Shown: positions 13,865 through 24,651, numbered from the stretch's first letter. The stretch: 64,000 nucleotides of DNA from Clostridiaceae bacterium (GCA_012519655.1 JAAYPS010000196.1:16276-80275), one strand, 5' to 3'. Notes: a model not told the origin generated them from the letters alone. Numbers and translations: made by a program.

Positions 13865-14917
13865 TTATTCATCTCTTAATATTCTGAGTATTTCATTATC
13901 TATAAGTTTACTAATATAACTTATGGTTGAAAAAACTCTTGAATAAGACATTCTTGTGGGACCTAAAATACCAAATGTGCCTAACTCTGTGTCACCAACA
14001 CTATAAACCGTTGTAACAAGAGTGCAATCGCGCATAATCTCATTCTCATTTTCAGAGCCTATTTGGAAATTCAGACCCTGCTTACTCATTGCTGAGTTTA
14101 ATAGTTGTTTTATAACATATTGATCATTTAACAAATCAAATAATTCTTTCACTTTTGGCAACTCGCTGAATTCAGGATGATTCAACAAATTTGTAATTCC
14201 ATTCATAATAAGTGCCGAGTCATCAATATCCTGCAAACATTGTTTCAAACCTTCAATTACAGGAACTATCAATTTAATAGGAATTCCAGTTTCCTTTTGT
14301 ATTTCGTCAATATGAGGAAACTTTATCCTTTCAATTATAAGTCCATTTACTTTTTCATGCAAATAATTGGACATGATTACAAGAGTTTCCTGATCCGGTT
14401 CAAAACCAACACGTACTATTTGGTTATATACAACACCACCACTGGTTACAGCAACTATTAAAACTCTTTTTTCATCAATGGATAAAACCTGTACAGATTT
14501 CATAACTGCCTTATTTAAATTAGGTGAAAGAGCTATTGATGCATATCCAGTAAATGTGGAGACAATATCAGAAGCGCGTCGAACCAGTGTATTTATTTCA
14601 TTAATTTTAAGTTCTATAGCATCTTTAATTTTAAGTATCTCATCATGGTGCAGCTCATGGACCTGCATTAGATTGTCAACATAAAAACGATATCCTTTAT
14701 CAGAGGGAATTCTACCCGCAGAAGTATGCGGCTGCGAAATATATCCCATATCCTCCAAATCAGCCATTTCGTTACGAATAGTGGCAGAACTCACACAAAG
14801 ATCATGCTTTCGTGAAATAGTTCTTGAACCTACTGGCTGCGCTGTTTTTATATAATCATCAATAAGTGTCTTCAAAATCTGCATTTTACGTTCACTCAAT
14901 TCTTCATTCCATAACAT
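13865..14917 (-). CDS. hrcA: Heat-inducible transcription repressor HrcA
   Basis: MLWNEELSERKMQILKTLIDDYIKTAQPVGSRTISRKHDLCVSSATIRNEMADLEDMGYISQPHTSAGRIPSDKGYRFYVD. Confidence 0.97.
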   Translation of the reverse strand: MLWNEELSERKMQILKTLIDDYIKTAQPVGSRTISRKHDLCVSSATIRNEMADLEDMGYISQPHTSAGRIPSDKGYRFYVDNLMQVHELHHDEILKIKDAIELKINEINTLVRRASDIVSTFTGYASIALSPNLNKAVMKSVQVLSIDEKRVLIVAVTSGGVVYNQIVRVGFEPDQETLVIMSNYLHEKVNGLIIERIKFPHIDEIQKETGIPIKLIVPVIEGLKQCLQDIDDSALIMNGITNLLNHPEFSELPKVKELFDLLNDQYVIKQLLNSAMSKQGLNFQIGSENENEIMRDCTLVTTVYSVGDTELGTFGILGPTRMSYSRVFSTISYISKLIDNEILRILRDE

Positions 14918-14998
14918 AACCTCACCTCCGTTATCAAAAAACAAATAACTTCATTCATATATAAAAACAACTACAAGTAATATACCCACTAACACATG

Positions 14999-15086
14999 AT
15001 TACTTTCATATATAACAGTGTTAAACCATGCCTGCCACAACATTCGGGTTTATCGACATATTACTTTCATATATACTATTGTCAAA
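14999..15086 (-). repeat. Two 27-bp direct repeats in hrcA leader (14999-15025 and 15060-15086)
   Basis: ATTACTTTCATATATAaCAgTGTtAAA vs ATTACTTTCATATATAcTAtTGTcAAA; each reverse complement begins TTTAACA/TTTGACA (-35-like). Confidence 0.6.
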
Positions 15087-15105
15087 TTAAAGCCACTTTT
15101 TGTTG

Positions 15106-15132
15106 TTAGCACTCTCTTTAATCGAGTGCTAA
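15106..15132 (-). promoter_or_regulatory. CIRCE operator (HrcA binding site)
   Basis: TTAGCACTC-N9-GAGTGCTAA, exact match to CIRCE inverted repeat, upstream of hrcA-grpE-dnaK-dnaJ. Confidence 0.97.
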
Positions 15133-15143
15133 ACACTATATTA

Positions 15144-15172
15144 AAAATACCACCCTCCATGGCTTTTGTCAA
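15144..15172 (-). promoter_or_regulatory. Putative housekeeping promoter of the hrcA operon
   Basis: TTGACA (15167-15172) - N17 - TATTTT (15144-15149) on the minus strand, immediately upstream of CIRCE. Confidence 0.6.
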
Positions 15173-15194
15173 GAGAATGATTTAGAAAAATCTA

Positions 15195-16343
15195 CTAAAT
15201 AAATTCTACCCATACTAAATTCGCGAAGTCCAATCCCAGTTTTGTCAATTTCAAATTACCATTTTCAATACAAAGAAAATCTTTATTTACCAGCATTTCT
15301 ATTTTTTCATCGTACTTTTTCAAGCTTTTACGACCAAATACGTGTTCAAGCGCTTCTAAATTGACACCCTCAATTAGTCTTAACCCTAGAATAAAGATTT
15401 CCGAAAGTCTCTCCACATCATCAATTATATCTGTTCCTTGAATTGGACTTTTATTAGCATTGACTGCACTTATATATTCAACAGGATTTTCAACATTTGA
15501 ATACCTTGTATTATTGATATACGAATGAGCAGCTGAGCCAAAACCTAAATAGGGCTTATCCGTCCAATATTTTATATTATGAATGCACTTAAAACCAGGC
15601 TTTGCAAAATTGGATATTTCATAATGCTCGAAGGAGGAATTCTTAAGTCTTGATACTATCCAGTAATACATTTCTCTTTCTAAGCCATCGTCAACTTGAG
15701 GTAATTCACCTCTTTTTTGTAGCTCATACCAAGGTGTGTTCTCTTCAACTTTCAAACTATAACAAGATATGTGGGTAACTTCCTTATTAAGTACGAATTC
15801 TATAGTGTCTTGTAAATCAACCATTGTTTGATTTGGTACACCAAAAATAATATCTGCATTAATGTTTTTAAAGCCACATTCTTTAATTAACTCCAAAGAC
15901 TGTTCAATCATTTGCCTTGTATGTATTCTGCCCATGAAATTAAGTATTCTGTCGTTAGCCGACTGAACACCAATACTAATTCGATTAATATTTAGAGCTC
16001 TGTAAGTTTCTAGCTTTTCCTTTGTAATGGTTCCTGGGTTAACTTCTATCGATATCTCGGCATTATTAGAAATACGAAATTTTTTTTGAATTGTATTACA
16101 TATTTTTGATATGTCTTTGGCGGAGAGAACTGATGGCGTTCCCCCACCAAAGAAGATCGTATCTACAAGACCATTTTTATATTTTTCTGAAACAAATTCA
16201 ATTTCTTTGCACAACGCATTTGTATATTGACTGAAAATATTATCCATATTTGAGTATGAAGGAAAATCACAGTAATTGCATTTTCTTATGCAGAAAGGTA
16301 TATGGACATATATTCCCAAAGCCGTATCATTTTTAAGTAACAT
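15195..16343 (-). CDS. hemW: Radical SAM heme chaperone HemW (coproporphyrinogen III oxidase-like)
   Basis: LGIYVHIPFCIRKCNYCDFPSY (CxxxCxxC), FFGGGTPSVL, ISIGVQS; lepA-hemW-hrcA order. Confidence 0.95.
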   Translation of the reverse strand: MLLKNDTALGIYVHIPFCIRKCNYCDFPSYSNMDNIFSQYTNALCKEIEFVSEKYKNGLVDTIFFGGGTPSVLSAKDISKICNTIQKKFRISNNAEISIEVNPGTITKEKLETYRALNINRISIGVQSANDRILNFMGRIHTRQMIEQSLELIKECGFKNINADIIFGVPNQTMVDLQDTIEFVLNKEVTHISCYSLKVEENTPWYELQKRGELPQVDDGLEREMYYWIVSRLKNSSFEHYEISNFAKPGFKCIHNIKYWTDKPYLGFGSAAHSYINNTRYSNVENPVEYISAVNANKSPIQGTDIIDDVERLSEIFILGLRLIEGVNLEALEHVFGRKSLKKYDEKIEMLVNKDFLCIENGNLKLTKLGLDFANLVWVEFI

Positions 16344-16352
16344 TTCCAGCTC

Positions 16353-18164
16353 CTACGAATCAAGCTTCAAAACACTCATAAACGCCTCTTGTGGTATATC
16401 CACGCTGCCTACTTTACGCATACGCTTCTTACCTTCTTTCTGTTTTTCAAGAAGTTTCTTTTTCCTTGAAATATCGCCACCGTAACACTTAGCTAATACA
16501 TCTTTCCTGTACGCTTTTACAGTTTCACGAGCGATAATTTTCGAGCCTAAGCAAGCTTGTATCGGAATCTCAAACATTTGTCTGGGTATGGTATCTTTCA
16601 ACTTCTCGCCAATTCTCCTGCCCCTTGAATAGGCTTTGCTTTCGTGAACGATAAATGATAATGCGTCAACAATCTCTCCGTTTATTCGGATATCCAGCTT
16701 TACTAACTCAGACTCTTTATATTCTTTCAGTTCATAATCAAAAGAAGCATATCCTTTTGAGCGAGACTTTAAAGCATCGAAAAAATCATAAATTATTTCA
16801 TTTAAAGGCATTTCATAAGTCAATACCGCCCGGTTGCTCTCAATATATTCCATACCGAGATACTCTCCCCTACGCTCTTGACATAACTCCATGATACTGC
16901 CAACGAACTCAGGTGGTGTCATAATTGTTGCTGTAACTATAGGTTCTTCCATCTTGTCAATAGTTGTCGGCTCTGGCATGTTTGTAGGGTTGTCTATTAG
17001 CAAAACTTCACCATCTAACTTTGTTATACGGTATATAACACTTGGAGCGGTAGTTATCAAATCAAGATTGAACTCTCGTTCAATCCTTTCTTGAATTATC
17101 TCCATATGCAATAATCCTAAAAATCCACATCTGAAACCAAAGCCCAAAGCTGCTGAAGTCTCAGGTTCAAAAAGTAGGGACGCATCATTTAATTGAAGTT
17201 TCTCAAAAGCATCTCTTAAATCAGTATATTTAGAACCATCAGCAGGGTAAACACCGCAGAAAACCATTGGTACAGCCTTCTTATAGCCTTCCAGAGGTAC
17301 TTTTGCTGGATTATCAGTCAAAGTTATAGTATCACCTACACGGGTATCAGCAACATTTTTTATACTTGCACATATAAATCCTACATCACCTGAATGCAAC
17401 GCTTCGGCCGGTATCAAACCACCGGGGCGGAAATAACCCAATTCGGTTACTATGAATTTCTTGTTTGTATGCATAAGTAGAATTTCCTGTCCTGCTTTTA
17501 CCGAGCCTTCTTTTATTCTTACGTGGGCAATAACTCCTTTATAGTTATCATAAAGGGAATCGAAAATTAGCGCTCTTAAGGGAGCTTCCTTTTCTCCTGT
17601 TGGTGGCGGAACCATTTCAACTATTTTTTCAAGAACAGCTTCAATGTTTATACCGTTTTTTGCTGAGATAAGTGGAGCATCGCTGCAATCAATGCCGATA
17701 ACATCTTCTATTTCTTGCTTCACTTCATCGGGCCTTGCACTGGGTAAATCAATTTTATTGATTACTGGTACTATTTCAAGATTTTGCTCGAGCGCAAGAT
17801 AGACATTAGCTAAAGTCTGAGCTTCAATACCTTGCGATGCATCAACCACCAAAACTGCCCCTTCACAAGCTGCAATACTTCTTGACACTTCATAATTAAA
17901 GTCAACGTGACCTGGGGTATCTATTAAATTAAGAATGTATTCTTCCCCGTCTTTTGCCCTGTATAACATTCTCGAGGCCTGAGCTTTTATCGTAATACCT
18001 CGTTCTCGTTCCAAGTCCATTGTATCCAAAACTCGATCTTCCATTTCTCTCTCTGTAAGCGCACCGGTATTCATAAGAAGTCTATCAGCCAGTGTAGATT
18101 TTCCATGATCGATATGGGCAATTATGCAAAAATTTCTTATTTTCTTTTGTCTTTCTGATGCCAA
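16353..18164 (-). CDS. lepA: Elongation factor 4
   Basis: [41 protein letters not shown]-terminal [31 protein letters not shown]. Confidence 0.98.
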   Translation of the reverse strand: MASERQKKIRNFCIIAHIDHGKSTLADRLLMNTGALTEREMEDRVLDTMDLERERGITIKAQASRMLYRAKDGEEYILNLIDTPGHVDFNYEVSRSIAACEGAVLVVDASQGIEAQTLANVYLALEQNLEIVPVINKIDLPSARPDEVKQEIEDVIGIDCSDAPLISAKNGINIEAVLEKIVEMVPPPTGEKEAPLRALIFDSLYDNYKGVIAHVRIKEGSVKAGQEILLMHTNKKFIVTELGYFRPGGLIPAEALHSGDVGFICASIKNVADTRVGDTITLTDNPAKVPLEGYKKAVPMVFCGVYPADGSKYTDLRDAFEKLQLNDASLLFEPETSAALGFGFRCGFLGLLHMEIIQERIEREFNLDLITTAPSVIYRITKLDGEVLLIDNPTNMPEPTTIDKMEEPIVTATIMTPPEFVGSIMELCQERRGEYLGMEYIESNRAVLTYEMPLNEIIYDFFDALKSRSKGYASFDYELKEYKESELVKLDIRINGEIVDALSFIVHESKAYSRGRRIGEKLKDTIPRQMFEIPIQACLGSKIIARETVKAYRKDVLAKCYGGDISRKKKLLEKQKEGKKRMRKVGSVDIPQEAFMSVLKLDS

Positions 18165-18395
18165 GTTTGTAACCTCACTTCTACTTAATGATGTATTTAA
18201 GTTTAATTATTCGCTTTCATTTATTGGGAATTAAAGCTATTGAAGCTTCAATTATGAATTCTATCATTTTCATTAGTATTTTGCCGAATATAAATAAAAT
18301 TATTGAACAATACCTAACTAGTAATTACATATATATTACCGACAACAATATGAATTATAACATAATATTTTAATATTTGTATAGATGTCAGTTTT

Positions 18396-19664
18396 CTAGT
18401 TCATACCAAGCATTGTTTCAATGAATATTCCATAACCTCTGGCGGGATCATTTATCAACACATGGGTCACCGCTCCTATAATTCTTCCATCTTGTATTAT
18501 AGGGCTACCAGACATTCCTTGTATTATGCCTCCTGTTTCATTTAAAAGACGTGGGTCGGTAATCTTTATTATCATACTCTTAGGTCCCAAGAGATTCTTC
18601 CTGGCAATTTTCTGTATTTCAACAGAGAATTCTTCAACTTCTTCCCCTTGAATGTTTGAAATAATTGTCGCAGGTCCCTCTTTAACCATGCTTCTTGTGC
18701 CAACTGGATACTTTTTGCCTTCTAAAATTATTGAATTTTTGTTTATTTTCCCGAAGACACCAAAAGCCGTATTCCAGTATATATCTCCAATTACTTCTGG
18801 ACTTTTCAGAAAGTCTCCTTGCAATTCACCCGGCGTTCCCTGCATTCCTTTTCTAATACCATATACAGAAGACTTTAGTAACTCGCCATTTTTAACAGGC
18901 ATCATAGTACCAGTATCAATGTCTGTAATACCATGGCCTAAAGCGCCAAACTTACCTGTTTCTTCTTCAATATATGTCAATGTGCCTATTCCAGCAGTAC
19001 TATCCCTTACCCATATCCCCAGTCTATATTTTCCGTCTTCGACACATTGAACGGGAGTAACTTTAGTTTCCAATATACGATCATCATGTATAAATTTAAG
19101 TACAACCGCCTTATCCTTAGAGTCATTTACAACTTTTGAAAAACTAGATATGTCATTAATTTCCTTATTGTTAATTTCAATTATGAAATCACCCGGCTCC
19201 AATCCGCTTCCTTCAACAGGTAGAACCTCATTCCCATCAGGTGTTAATACACCTGATATACCCACTACAAGAATGCCTTTGATATATAATCTGATACCTA
19301 CTGTTTTCCCACATACAATCAATTCCCTTGCAGGTATAGCATTAACTTCAATATCTTTAACAGGAACTACGCCAAACAGACTCAATTGCAGTTTATTAGA
19401 ACCATATTGAGTGCACTTTAAACTATAGGGCATTGAGAATACAGAAGATTTACTTCCAGTATTCACCTTCTCAATCTGAATACCACTCGTTTGTGCAGAT
19501 AATTGCAATTGAAAGGGTGAAAAGAACTCAACTCGATATTCTTCGCCTGCCAGAACAGTCATCTGATTTGGTGTGAAAGCAACCAAAGAAATGTATAAAG
19601 CCATTATAACAACAAGCAAAAGGAAGGAGAGCCTAAAAAAAGAATTACCTCTTTTGAATATCAT
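18396..19664 (-). CDS. spoIVB: SpoIVB-type sporulation serine peptidase (PDZ + S55 peptidase)
   Basis: N-terminal TM, PDZ-like segment GSGLEPGDFIIEINNKEINDISSF, LGIWVRDSTAGIGTLTY, GALGHGITDIDTG, GIIQGMSGSPIIQDGRIIGAVTHV catalytic Ser motif. Confidence 0.93.
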   Translation of the reverse strand: MIFKRGNSFFRLSFLLLVVIMALYISLVAFTPNQMTVLAGEEYRVEFFSPFQLQLSAQTSGIQIEKVNTGSKSSVFSMPYSLKCTQYGSNKLQLSLFGVVPVKDIEVNAIPARELIVCGKTVGIRLYIKGILVVGISGVLTPDGNEVLPVEGSGLEPGDFIIEINNKEINDISSFSKVVNDSKDKAVVLKFIHDDRILETKVTPVQCVEDGKYRLGIWVRDSTAGIGTLTYIEEETGKFGALGHGITDIDTGTMMPVKNGELLKSSVYGIRKGMQGTPGELQGDFLKSPEVIGDIYWNTAFGVFGKINKNSIILEGKKYPVGTRSMVKEGPATIISNIQGEEVEEFSVEIQKIARKNLLGPKSMIIKITDPRLLNETGGIIQGMSGSPIIQDGRIIGAVTHVLINDPARGYGIFIETMLGMN

Positions 19665-19918
19665 ATCACACGCTCCAATTCAAGATAAATCTGTAGTCTT
19701 AATGTGCCATTTTGTGATGTTACATACTGTATGTGGGCATTATTCCCATCTTTGGGCACAAACAACTACCATGATGTAATGCTACTGTCATGGCATTCAA
19801 AATCGGTTATTTACATGTCGAATGCCGATGTATTTAAGTTAACCGAAGCGTTATGAAATTATGCGAAATGTAAATTGTTATACTAAGGTAATATTGAGCA
19901 AAAGCATAAATACTAGAA

Positions 19919-20641
19919 TTAATCAGTACCAAGCCATTTAATAATATGATTTGTCTTAATAAAACAATCGGATTTTAGAAAATCATCATCATATTTTGAT
20001 GAACAAAGCATTGGATGCCTGGACATGATGAAGTCTCCGTTTTTTATTATTGGTTTCATACTTTGGGCATGCTTTCCCCATAAGAACCAATAAAGCTCAG
20101 AGTTTTTTGATATGTATTCTATAAGTTGGTAGGAAAAATCCTTCCAAATATGTGCATGACTTTTAGGTTTGTTAGGACGACAACTCAGAGAGGTATTTAA
20201 GAGTAAAACGCCCTGCTGCTCCCAGGATGAAAGTAGTTTGTTAGGAGGTAGTATTGGAAACGAACCTTCTTTTATCTCTTGTTTAATATGCGTAAATAAA
20301 AATATATCATTATAATTGCTTATATTATTATAATTTTTGTGCAGTAACCGAACAATATTCTTAAGGGAAACTTGTCTAAATGGCTGTTCCCAAGACACTA
20401 ATCCACCTACTTCAAAAGCTCTTCCGGTAGCCATTCCCCTCTCAGGATAAGGATCCTGTCCAAGTATCACTACTTTTACAGAAGATAAATCTACATTCAG
20501 AAAACGTAAGATTTTGCTAACATCTGGATTAACATCTGTTCCTATTTCATGTGATATATCATTTAACATATGAATTCTATCATTGTTTAAAAAATCCTGC
20601 CATGAACTGTGGATATTATTTGGAATTAGAGTTTTTTGCAT
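19919..20641 (-). CDS. ung: Uracil-DNA glycosylase, divergent family-1-like
   Basis: VKVVILGQDPYPERGMATGRAFEV, SLKNIVRLL, GVLLLNTSLSC, HPMLCSSK; start ATG at 20641 with caggag RBS. Confidence 0.85.
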   Translation of the reverse strand: MQKTLIPNNIHSSWQDFLNNDRIHMLNDISHEIGTDVNPDVSKILRFLNVDLSSVKVVILGQDPYPERGMATGRAFEVGGLVSWEQPFRQVSLKNIVRLLHKNYNNISNYNDIFLFTHIKQEIKEGSFPILPPNKLLSSWEQQGVLLLNTSLSCRPNKPKSHAHIWKDFSYQLIEYISKNSELYWFLWGKHAQSMKPIIKNGDFIMSRHPMLCSSKYDDDFLKSDCFIKTNHIIKWLGTD

Positions 20642-20848
20642 GGGCTTCTCCTGTAAATTTCTTAGCTTTCTTGTCGTGGCTTATCCGTGTTTAGTGTCCA
20701 ATCTTCTTTATCATGAAATTTTTCTTGTTAGTTTTAACTTCTTTATCATGGCTTCCGTTGATAATCTTCAAGCTTATTCATCATGATATTTCCCTGTTTA
20801 ATGTTCACACTTCTTTATCATGAGTTTCTCTGTTAATCTTCAAGCTTC
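20630..20848 (-). repeat. Degenerate tandem array (about 6 units, 35-37 bp) spanning uvrB stop to ung start
   Basis: Minus-strand units AAGAAG(C/T)TTGAAGATTAACAGRGAAAnnnCATGATA...; CTTCTTTATCATG-type cores end at + coordinates 20642, 20678, 20715, 20750, 20785, 20822. Confidence 0.85.
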
Positions 20849-22800
20849 TTCTTTAATTCGCTTATTTGATCACGCAGAAATGCTGCTTTCTCAAATTCCA
20901 ACTCTCTTGCAGCAGCTCTCATCTCTAAAGTCAATTTTTCTATGGTTTTCTCAATAGGTATACTCTCATCCTCAATAATAAACTTCTCTTGACCCTCAGC
21001 AACTTTCAGCGTTTCAATAGTACCATGAACTGATTTTTGTATTGTTTTAGGCGTTATACCCATCTTTTTATTATATTCCATTTGAATAGTTCTTCTTCTG
21101 TTGGTTTCGCTAATGGCCTTCTCCATTGAATTTGTTATACGCTCAGCATACATAACTACTTTACCATTAACATTTCGTGCGGCCCTTCCTATTGTTTGTA
21201 TTAGCGAAGTTTCAGAGCGCAAAAAGCCCTCTTTATCAGCATCAAGTATTGCTACAAGAGATACTTCCGGTAAATCAAGACCTTCTCTTAGTAGATTTAT
21301 TCCTACTAGAACATCAAACTCACCCAACCTTAAGTCTCTAATAATCTCCATTCGTTCGATGGTTTCCACGTCAGAATGAAGATATCGTACTTTTATACCT
21401 ACTTCAGAAAGATACTGGGTTAAGTCCTCGGCCATTCTTTTAGTGAGGGTGGTTACAAGAACACGTTCTTTTTGTTCAATCCGTACCCTTATCTCTTCCA
21501 TAAGATCATCAACTTGATTCTTAACAGGCTTTACTACAATTTCAGGGTCTACCAACCCAGTAGGTCTTATGATTTGCTCTGTAATAACCTTTGATCTTTC
21601 CTTTTCATATTTTCCTGGGGTTGCACTTACATAAACAGCTTGCTTTACTCTCTCAGCAAACTCAGCAAACATCAAAGGTCTGTTATCAAAGGCAGAAGGT
21701 AGGCGAAAACCATACTCTACTAAAGTCTCTTTTCTTGAACGGTCCCCATTATACATTGCCCCAATCTGCGGAACGGTTACGTGGGATTCGTCAATAACCA
21801 CAAGAAAATCTTCGGGGAAATAATCAATTAGTGTATAGGGTGCACTTCCCGGCTCTCTTCTGCTAATATGCCTTGAATAATTCTCTATTCCAGAACAAAA
21901 ACCAATCTCTTGCATCATCTCAAGATCATATCTTGTTCTTTGCTCCAGCCTTTGAGCTTCGAGAAGCTTATCATTTTCCCTAAAATACTTAAGTCTCTCT
22001 TCCAGCTCTTCTTCAATAGAATTAATTGCAAGCTTCATTTTATCACTAGTAGTAGCATAGTGAGAAGCAGGGAATATGGCAATATGCGTTCTTTGGCCTA
22101 TTATTTCGCCGGTAAGTGGATCTACTTCAGTTATCCTGTCAATTTCATCTCCAAAAAACTCCACTCTGAAAATTGTGCCTCTGGAGGCAGAAGGATAAAT
22201 ATCCAACACATCCCCCTTAACCCTGAAAGTTCCTCTTCTAAAGTCGATCTCGTTACGTGTGTACTGTATATCTACAAGTTTTTCTATAACTTCGTCCCTG
22301 TCCCTCAACATTCCTGGTCTGAGCGACAACATCAAATCCGTATAATCTTCAGGATCTCCAAGACCATATATACATGATACACTTGCAACTATAATCACAT
22401 CTCTTCTCTCAAACAGCGCTGCTGTTGCAGAGTGCCTTAAATTATCAATTTCTTCGTTTATTGATGAATCTTTTTCAATATATGTGTCGGTGGATGGAAC
22501 ATATGCTTCTGGTTGATAGTAATCATAATAGCTTACAAAATACTCAACAGCGTTGTTAGGGAAGAATTCACGGAATTCTGAACACAACTGTGCTGCAAGA
22601 GTTTTATTATGGGCAATTACTAGCGTAGGTCTTTGCACTCGCTCTATAACATTAGCTATTGTAAATGTTTTTCCCGAACCAGTAACACCAAGAAGTATCT
22701 GGTGAGCGTTCCCTCTATTTATTGAATCTACCAACTGTTCAATGGCTTCGGGCTGATCTCCCGAAGGTTTGTATTCAGACTTTATTTCAAATTTTGGCAT
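20833..22800 (-). CDS. uvrB: Excinuclease ABC subunit B
   Basis: [86 protein letters not shown]-terminal UVR motif. Confidence 0.98.
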   Translation of the reverse strand: MPKFEIKSEYKPSGDQPEAIEQLVDSINRGNAHQILLGVTGSGKTFTIANVIERVQRPTLVIAHNKTLAAQLCSEFREFFPNNAVEYFVSYYDYYQPEAYVPSTDTYIEKDSSINEEIDNLRHSATAALFERRDVIIVASVSCIYGLGDPEDYTDLMLSLRPGMLRDRDEVIEKLVDIQYTRNEIDFRRGTFRVKGDVLDIYPSASRGTIFRVEFFGDEIDRITEVDPLTGEIIGQRTHIAIFPASHYATTSDKMKLAINSIEEELEERLKYFRENDKLLEAQRLEQRTRYDLEMMQEIGFCSGIENYSRHISRREPGSAPYTLIDYFPEDFLVVIDESHVTVPQIGAMYNGDRSRKETLVEYGFRLPSAFDNRPLMFAEFAERVKQAVYVSATPGKYEKERSKVITEQIIRPTGLVDPEIVVKPVKNQVDDLMEEIRVRIEQKERVLVTTLTKRMAEDLTQYLSEVGIKVRYLHSDVETIERMEIIRDLRLGEFDVLVGINLLREGLDLPEVSLVAILDADKEGFLRSETSLIQTIGRAARNVNGKVVMYAERITNSMEKAISETNRRRTIQMEYNKKMGITPKTIQKSVHGTIETLKVAEGQEKFIIEDESIPIEKTIEKLTLEMRAAARELEFEKAAFLRDQISELKKKLED

Positions 22801-23067
22801 ATTAAACCTTCTTCTAATTAAAGTTTTTAACTATTCTAAAACAGAGCAATATATAAAATGCCTCAAAACTTCTCACATAAGCACATTTGGTAATTAGGCA
22901 AAACACGTATTCTGGCTCTTTGGCTAAAAAGATGTATGGTTCAGATTAATTATTGAATATGATAAAACAAAAAGACCATACACACGAGAAAGCATGTACA
23001 GTCCTGTATTGCGCACCTAAACATGTAAGTTAATACACGTACCTAGTTAGATTTTGCCAAAAACCAA

Positions 23068-23301
23068 TTATTTCAATAAAAATGTCAATATAAGAGCTGT
23101 GGCAAGAAATATACCAGCAACAAGGGTTGTGTATTTTTCTAATATGGCATCAATACTGCGACCTTTATTTTTGCCGAAGAAAGTCTCGGCACCGCCAGCA
23201 ATAGAACCACTAATACCAGCTGAACGCCCGGACTGTAATAAAACCATAGCAACTAATGCAATTGAGATAATTATATGCAAAATATTAACAACAATCTCCA
23301 T
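23068..23301 (-). CDS. secG: Preprotein translocase subunit SecG
   Basis: 77 aa, two TM, MVLLQSGRSAGISGSIAGGAETFFGKNKGR. Confidence 0.95.
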   Translation of the reverse strand: MEIVVNILHIIISIALVAMVLLQSGRSAGISGSIAGGAETFFGKNKGRSIDAILEKYTTLVAGIFLATALILTFLLK

Positions 23302-23594
23302 TATAAAACCTCCATGGAATCCTTATAAATTCAACGTTCTTAATTTTAACACAAACAGATTTGGAATACAAGTATTAGTTTATAAACGCTGCAAATTCAT
23401 TATATCAAAGCTCTTTCCTTTTTTAATAATCTTCTTATCACAAATTTTTATCCACATCTTAGTTTATTAACACACAAATTCATGTATCCATCTTACTCCA
23501 TTGTCTATGAAGAAATTTTATTATGCCTTAGTACATATAAAAATTGTTCAATTACTTGTGAACAGTTATCGAATCGTTAATGTTCATATGTAAT

Positions 23595-24332
23595 CTATAT
23601 TTCTTGTAGAAAACTCATTTTGCTATATTTTTTATCTAACCGCTCATCCACATATCTATCTACAACAGCAGAGAAGTTTTTTAAAACTTCGGGGGATAGT
23701 TCAAACCCGAAGGCCTCACGGGAACTTGCACATAGCACATAAATCAAAGCTTTAGCTGTTCCTGTTTTTATGGGAATAGCATCATTTTCTTTCTGACATT
23801 GTTCACAGACAAATCCACATTGCTCAAAGCTAAAGAATATATCATTAATTTCTCTGGTTCCACATAAATGGCACCCCAACACGTGGGGCTCGAAACCCAT
23901 TAACTGTACCATCTTTAGTGCATATACCCGAATAATAAGGTCTGGTGTTCTATCTTTATTTAAAAGCGAATTCAGTGCATACATTAAAACCTTCAAAGGC
24001 TCTTTTGCAGGTTGGTTCTCATATGTAATGTCATTAATAAGATGCAGCATATGAGCGGCATATGTAAGCAGAGCCATATCTTCTCTTATTTCATAAAAAG
24101 AGCTTATAATATCACATGTATTTAGAATATATGTATTCTTGCCCTTATACAAAACCCAGTCACAATAAGAAAAGACCTGAGTTCCAGCAGAGTATCGGTT
24201 TCTGTTACGCCTTACTCCTCTTGCCGAAACTGATATTTTCCCCAGGTCTTCTGTAACTATAGTAAGAATCTTATCGCAATCCCCAGCCTTCACTTCCCGT
24301 ACAACTATTCCTCTTGTTTTGACATATGACAT
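23595..24332 (-). CDS. recO: DNA repair protein RecO
   Basis: SYVKTRGIVVREVKAGDCDKILTIVTEDLGKISVSARGVRRNRNRYSAGTQVFSYCDWVLY; CxxC...CxxC zinc motif. Confidence 0.96.
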   Translation of the reverse strand: MSYVKTRGIVVREVKAGDCDKILTIVTEDLGKISVSARGVRRNRNRYSAGTQVFSYCDWVLYKGKNTYILNTCDIISSFYEIREDMALLTYAAHMLHLINDITYENQPAKEPLKVLMYALNSLLNKDRTPDLIIRVYALKMVQLMGFEPHVLGCHLCGTREINDIFFSFEQCGFVCEQCQKENDAIPIKTGTAKALIYVLCASSREAFGFELSPEVLKNFSAVVDRYVDERLDKKYSKMSFLQEI

Positions 24333-24469
24333 TTTTCACCATCCAATACAATCTCAGAAGCTACTTCTGTAAGAAAGTCGGTATTCTTTTCGTCTATCTC
24401 CTTATATCGCAAAAAATATTCTATATTCCCTGTTTCTTTAAACATTTTCCATGCTATGTCTTTTAACAT
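24305..24469 (-). CDS. yqzL: YqzL-like small protein
   Basis: 54-aa ORF not in supplied track: MLKDIAWKMFKETGNIEYFLRYKEIDEKNTDFLTEVASEIVLDGEKCHMSKQEE*; RBS aggggg; overlaps recO start by 28 nt; yqzL-recO synteny as in Bacillus. Confidence 0.85.
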   Translation of the reverse strand: MLKDIAWKMFKETGNIEYFLRYKEIDEKNTDFLTEVASEIVLDGEKCHMSKQEE

Positions 24470-24651
24470 GTTATCCCCCTCAACAAAAGATATATATGTA
24501 TTTTTTGCTCTATTGGGTTGTTTATGTATACCAATTCAAGCCAAAATTTCGTGCTGGTAAAATTTTAATGCAAAGACCTTTGCATCTATCCAGCTAGCAT
24601 TCATTTGAGGATAATATTAGGTTAAAAAACATAGAACCATTATTTCAAACT

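Noticed and set aside
19816-19822. TGTCGAA heptamer resembling a Spo0A box about 150 bp upstream of spoIVB
   Set aside because: A 7-mer occurs often by chance; spoIVB is normally sigma-G controlled and I could not place a convincing promoter beside it
22801-23067. Possible tRNA or ssrA downstream of secG
   Set aside because: No T-arm GTTC-type consensus or acceptor pairing readable on either strand in this gap; secG is followed only by AT-rich sequence
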